In this document: positions 60,516 to 64,000 of the stretch, in pieces
Layout of the letters: each line of letters starts with the position of its first letter
How positions within the stretch are numbered: the stretch's first letter is position 1
Origin: Paramicrobacterium agarici
Lineage (GTDB): Bacteria > Actinomycetota > Actinomycetes > Actinomycetales > Microbacteriaceae
Reading direction: 5' to 3'
DNA: 64,000 nt
Assembly: GCF_002563955.1 (NCBI RefSeq)
Contig: NZ_PDJE01000001.1
Coordinates: 1,736,001-1,800,000, forward strand
Notes under the pieces: generated by a model
What the model was told of the DNA's origin: nothing
The model's database searches: none
The model's input: the letters and a program-made list of their open reading frames with translations, nothing else
Program-made: the position numbers and the translations under genes

Positions 60516-61951
60516 TGGGCGCGAAGCAGGTTCGGTCGGCGGCTGAGAGGCTGACGGCCGCCGTCAAGACGTACGACGTGCGCGGGCTCGTCGACGTCGA
60601 TCTGACCGACGAGATCATCGAGGCCGTCGGTGCCGCGTTCGTGGATGAAATCGACGCGGAAGGCACCGAGGTCGTCGTCGGACACGACATGCGGGACTCC
60701 TCGCCGCGCTTCGCCGCCGCGTTCAGTGCGGGCGTGCGCGCACGCGGCGGCAATGTCGTCGCGATCGGGCTCTGCTCCACAGACGAGAGCTATTTCGCGT
60801 CGGGGTCGATGGATGCCGCGGCGGCAATGTTCACGGCCAGCCACAACCCCTCGGTGTACAACGGCATCAAGCTGTCGCGTCCGGGCGCGCAGTCCCTGTC
60901 GATGGACACGGGCCTCGGAGCAATCAGGGACCGCGCTATCCGCTATCTCGAATCCGGGATCCCCACGGTGGACGCACCGGGCACCGAACGCTCCGCTGAC
61001 GTGCTCTCTGACTATGCGCGAGCCCTGCGTGCCGTCGTTCCCCTCGAGCAGATCCGACCGCTGCGCATCGTCGTCGATGCCGGCAACGGAATGGGCGGTA
61101 TGACGGTCCCCGCAGTCCTGGGCGAAGCAGCGGGTCTCGCGGCGCTTCCCGTGGAGATCATTCCCCTCTACTTCGAACTCGACGGCACGTTCCCGAACCA
61201 CGAGGCGAACCCGCTCGACCCGGCGAACCTCACAGACCTCACTCGCGCCGTCATGGAGCACGGTGCCGACGCCGGTCTCGCCTTCGACGGCGACGCCGAT
61301 CGCTGCTTCGTCGTTGACGAGAACGGCGACGCCGTGAGCCCCTCTGCGGTCACGGCGATCGTCGCCGTGCGCGAGATCGCCCGTGAGCGCGAGAGCGATC
61401 CGGCCGCGAGGCCGCTCGTGCTGCACAACCTGATCACGTCGCGCTTCGTTCCCGAGATCATCGAAAGCCGCGGTGCCGAGCCCGTGCGCACGCGAGTCGG
61501 TCACTCGCTCATCAAGGCGCAGATGCGCGATACCGGAGCAATCTTCGGTGGCGAGCACTCTGCGCACTACTACTTCCGCGATTTCTGGGGAGCCGACAAC
61601 GGCATGCTCGCCGCGATGCACGTGCTCGCCGAGCTTGGGTCGCAGCCCTTGCCGCTGTCAGAATTCTCCGCCGAGTTCAGCCCCTACCGGCAGTCGGGCG
61701 AGATCAATTCGACGGTCGACGACGTCCCGCTGGCGTATGCGCGCATCGTCGAGGCGTTCCAGGGGCGGGCGCAGTTTGACGAGATGGACGGCCTCACAGC
61801 AACGGGAATCACGCCGGAGGGCGAGCCGTTCTGGTGGTTCAATGTTCGCCCGTCGAACACCGAGCCGCTACTGCGCTTGAACGTCGAGGGCGAGGATGCT
61901 GCGACGATGGAGGCTGTGCGCGACGAGGTGCTGTCGCTCATTCGCGCCTGA
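60515..61951 (+). CDS. manB: Phosphomannomutase/phosphoglucomutase
   Basis: The 478-residue alpha-D-phosphohexomutase interconverts mannose-6- and mannose-1-phosphate. The phosphoserine S109 lies in FTASHNP, the Mg loop DGDADR is at 258-263, the substrate loop GGEHSAHYYF and the phosphate loop RPSNTEPLLR follow. GTG start is supported by GGAGG 4 bases upstream. Product feeds GDP-mannose and envelope glycans. Confidence 0.94.
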   Translation: MGAKQVRSAAERLTAAVKTYDVRGLVDVDLTDEIIEAVGAAFVDEIDAEGTEVVVGHDMRDSSPRFAAAFSAGVRARGGNVVAIGLCSTDESYFASGSMDAAAAMFTASHNPSVYNGIKLSRPGAQSLSMDTGLGAIRDRAIRYLESGIPTVDAPGTERSADVLSDYARALRAVVPLEQIRPLRIVVDAGNGMGGMTVPAVLGEAAGLAALPVEIIPLYFELDGTFPNHEANPLDPANLTDLTRAVMEHGADAGLAFDGDADRCFVVDENGDAVSPSAVTAIVAVREIARERESDPAARPLVLHNLITSRFVPEIIESRGAEPVRTRVGHSLIKAQMRDTGAIFGGEHSAHYYFRDFWGADNGMLAAMHVLAELGSQPLPLSEFSAEFSPYRQSGEINSTVDDVPLAYARIVEAFQGRAQFDEMDGLTATGITPEGEPFWWFNVRPSNTEPLLRLNVEGEDAATMEAVRDEVLSLIRA

Positions 61952-61972
61952 GCCGCGTGGAACAATGGTCGT

Positions 61973-63445
61973 ATGACCAGTTCTGCGCCCTTCGACTACC
62001 AGATCGCCGACCTCTCTCTCGCTGAAGCGGGGCGCCACCAGCTTCGCCTTGCCGAGAACGAGATGCCCGGCCTGATGGCCCTGCGCGACGAATACGGTGC
62101 GTCGCAGCCGCTCGCCGGCGCGCGCATTGCCGGTTCTCTGCACATGACGGTGCAGACGGCCGTGCTCATCGAGACCCTCGTGGCGCTCGGCGCCCAGGTG
62201 CGCTGGGCGAGCTGCAACATCTATTCGACGCAGAACGAGGCGGCTGCGGCCGTTGTCGTTGGACCCGAGGGAACGATCGATGCGCCCGCGGGTGTTCCCG
62301 TGTTCGCGTGGAAGGGCGAGACCCTCGCCGAGTATTGGGCGTGCACCGATCGCATCTTCGATTGGAGCAGCGAATCAGAAGCCGCGGGGGAGAGCTGGAT
62401 CGGCCCGAACCTGATTCTCGACGATGGCGGCGACGCCACGCTGCTCGTGCACAAGGGCCGAGAGTTCGAGGCTGCTGGGGACGTTCCCGAGGCGACGGAT
62501 GCTGACAGTGAAGAGTTCAGCGTTGTTCTCGACGTGCTGCGTCGCTCCCTTGCAGCATCCCCTGACCGCTGGACCCGCATCGCCGGCGAGCTCGAGGGCG
62601 TCACCGAAGAGACGACAACGGGCGTGCATCGCCTGTACGAACTCGCGCGTTCGGGTGAGCTGCTCTTTCCGGCGATCAACGTCAACGACTCGGTGACGAA
62701 ATCCAAGTTCGACAACCGCTACGGCATTCGCCATTCGCTTCCCGACGGGCTCAACCGGGCAACCGACGTTCTCATCGGAGGCAAGGTCGCCTTCGTCGTC
62801 GGCTATGGCGACGTGGGAAAGGGTGCGGCCGAGGCGCTGCGGGGTCAGGGCGCTCGCGTGATCGTGTCAGAGGTGGACCCCATCTGCGCCTTGCAGGCGG
62901 CGATGGACGGTTTTCAGGTCGCGACGCTCGAGTCCGTCGCCGACCAGGTCGACATCGTCATCACGTGCACGGGAAACCGCGCTGTCGTTCGTCCCGAGCA
63001 CATGCTCGCCATGAAGCACCTGGCGATCGTTGCGAACGTGGGGCACTTCGATAATGAGATCGACATGGCGGGCCTCGCCGCGATCGATGGCGTTGTGAAG
63101 CTCGAGATCAAACCACAGGTTCACGAATGGCGCCTGCCGACGGGTCGCTCGATCCTGGTGCTCAGCGAGGGACGTCTCATGAACCTCGGCAACGCGACGG
63201 GGCACCCGTCGTTCGTGATGAGCAATTCCTTTGCCAACCAAGTGCTCGCGCAGATCGAGCTGCACGAGCGTGGCGATCGGTATTCGACGGACGTTCACGT
63301 TCTTCCGAAGCGCCTCGACGAGAAGGTGGCACGGCTGCACCTCGACGCGCTCGGTGTTGAGCTCACCTCGCTGTCGCCGGAGCAAGCGGCGTACATCGGC
63401 GTTCCTGTCGAGGGGCCGTACAAGCTCGAGCACTACCGGTATTGA
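61973..63445 (+). CDS. ahcY: Adenosylhomocysteinase
   Basis: The 490-residue NAD-dependent enzyme hydrolyses S-adenosylhomocysteine to homocysteine and adenosine, restoring methylation capacity. It has the Rossmann motif [10 protein letters not shown] (about 275-284), the substrate segment [18 protein letters not shown] and the C-terminal YKLEHYRY that reaches the neighbouring subunit. It is complete and 21 bases downstream of manB, probably co-transcribed. The RDD gene converges on it. Confidence 0.95.
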   Translation: MTSSAPFDYQIADLSLAEAGRHQLRLAENEMPGLMALRDEYGASQPLAGARIAGSLHMTVQTAVLIETLVALGAQVRWASCNIYSTQNEAAAAVVVGPEGTIDAPAGVPVFAWKGETLAEYWACTDRIFDWSSESEAAGESWIGPNLILDDGGDATLLVHKGREFEAAGDVPEATDADSEEFSVVLDVLRRSLAASPDRWTRIAGELEGVTEETTTGVHRLYELARSGELLFPAINVNDSVTKSKFDNRYGIRHSLPDGLNRATDVLIGGKVAFVVGYGDVGKGAAEALRGQGARVIVSEVDPICALQAAMDGFQVATLESVADQVDIVITCTGNRAVVRPEHMLAMKHLAIVANVGHFDNEIDMAGLAAIDGVVKLEIKPQVHEWRLPTGRSILVLSEGRLMNLGNATGHPSFVMSNSFANQVLAQIELHERGDRYSTDVHVLPKRLDEKVARLHLDALGVELTSLSPEQAAYIGVPVEGPYKLEHYRY

Positions 63446-63461
63446 GCGATCGCGCCCGAGA

Positions 63462-64000
63462 TCACCGCGCAGGAGACGGATGCTGCGGGACGCGCGCCGG
63501 AAACGAATGCGGATTGTCGTGCAACAGCGGCTGCAGGCGCTGCAGCCGCTCGCGCTCGAGCATGAGAGCGCGGTAGCTGCGCTCGCGACGCAGAGCGGCG
63601 ACGGCGTAGAGGAACGACAGCGGATCGGTCTGGGGCAGCGGAGCGACGTGCGCTGACGCCTCGTTCGCGAGATCGTGTGCCAGCCGCGCGCGAGAGTGCG
63701 GGGTCATGCGTGCGGCCTGGGAGAGAAACTGCGCGATGCGCCGTGCGAGCCGGTCGGGAAGACGTGCGACATCGGCGACCTGGGCCCACGCGGTCAGGTG
63801 CTGCGGAACGGGGTACACGGCCGGGCTGATGCGCGGGACGCGCTCGTGCTGTGAGTAGGTTCCTGCGAGCATGTCGCCGATGCGCTTGGAGCGGGCGCCG
63901 AGAAGTCCGACGAGGGCCGCGCCGCCTCCGAGCGTCATATAGATCTCGAAGAAGCCGACGAGGGCGCGGATGAAGGCGTGCCTGAAGCCGATTGCGCCGC
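63462..64000 (-). CDS. RDD-family membrane protein, C-terminal part (5' end outside window)
   Basis: The window cuts the gene; the visible 179 codons begin inside the frame with AIGFRHAFIRALVGFFEI and include the third RDD helix and the conserved GGGAALVGLLGARSKRIGDMLAGTY. The long C-terminal part (AWAQVADVARLPDRLARRIAQF) is cytoplasmic. RDD proteins are small multipass membrane proteins of uncertain transport role. It is convergent with ahcY, with 16 bases between stops. Confidence 0.85.
   Translation of the reverse strand, partial: GAIGFRHAFIRALVGFFEIYMTLGGGAALVGLLGARSKRIGDMLAGTYSQHERVPRISPAVYPVPQHLTAWAQVADVARLPDRLARRIAQFLSQAARMTPHSRARLAHDLANEASAHVAPLPQTDPLSFLYAVAALRRERSYRALMLERERLQRLQPLLHDNPHSFPARVPQHPSPAR

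Overview
This 64 kb window looks like core chromosome from a high-G+C Gram-positive actinobacterium, most likely a member of the Microbacteriaceae (Micrococcales). Evidence: base composition of roughly 65% G+C (estimated by eye), a WhiB regulator, a WXG100 protein, an IdeR/DtxR repressor with every metal ligand, the actinobacterial families DUF3027, DUF3263, DUF3499, DUF4032 and DUF5719, an XPB-type helicase pair, a CIRCE-controlled stand-alone groEL and class Ib nrdHIEF. I see no transposase, integrase, phage gene, CRISPR array, rRNA operon or biosynthetic gene cluster. The genus is not inferable from what I can see.

Layout. 0-6.6 kb: end of cysS, rlmB, a kinase-like DUF4032 protein, an orphan sugar-ABC ATPase, a membrane-anchored thioredoxin-fold protein, tRNA-Thr, and the msrB/nitroreductase/unknown operon. 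6.7-13.99 kb: DUF3263 and LytR_C genes, groEL, a WXG100 gene, a two-component system, and a FolP2-like/RibD_C-like reductase pair. 13.99-20.2 kb: XPB helicase with its partner, a small membrane protein, a cold-shock protein with DUF3027, and serC. 20.3-24.8 kb: ideR, an NlpC/P60 hydrolase behind a structured leader, a probable small RNA or attenuator, an HNH nuclease, tRNA-Arg, a histidine phosphatase and a Gfo/Idh dehydrogenase. 25-33 kb: a giant helicase-like protein with a degraded Walker A motif, the folate cyclo-ligase/fmdB/mscL operon, galU, an acetyltransferase, a membrane coiled-coil protein and tRNA-Ala. 33-43.3 kb: a membrane molybdopterin oxidoreductase, mug, a ClpC-like unfoldase under an HspR-type operator, two MFS transporters, an acyl-CoA dehydrogenase, an FMN reductase and two tiny genes. 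43.6-47.5 kb: nrdHIEF. 47.5-53.8 kb: thioesterase, sulfurtransferase, channel-like protein and hrpA. 53.9-64 kb: galE, then the conserved actinobacterial block whiB - GT2 - DUF5719 - metallopeptidase - DUF3499 - manB - ahcY - RDD.

How it works together. galU, galE and manB supply sugar-nucleotide precursors that the large membrane glycosyltransferase could use for the cell envelope; NlpC/P60, LytR_C, WhiB and mscL are also envelope or division functions. Stress response is represented twice, with HrcA/CIRCE on groEL and HspR/HAIR on the Clp unfoldase. msrB, the nitroreductase, NrdH and the DsbA-like protein are redox functions. Nucleotide and folate metabolism is covered by nrdHIEF, the folate cyclo-ligase, the FolP2-like pair and ahcY.

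The most unusual window-scale signal is an octamer, GGATGCTG (reverse CAGCATCC). I located at least 39 exact copies on both strands against an expectation of about 2-3. It commonly falls in-frame as otherwise disfavoured codons such as GAT GCT, and intergenic copies sit in inverted pairs that form hairpins. This resembles a genome-wide recognition sequence such as an uptake or Chi-like signal.
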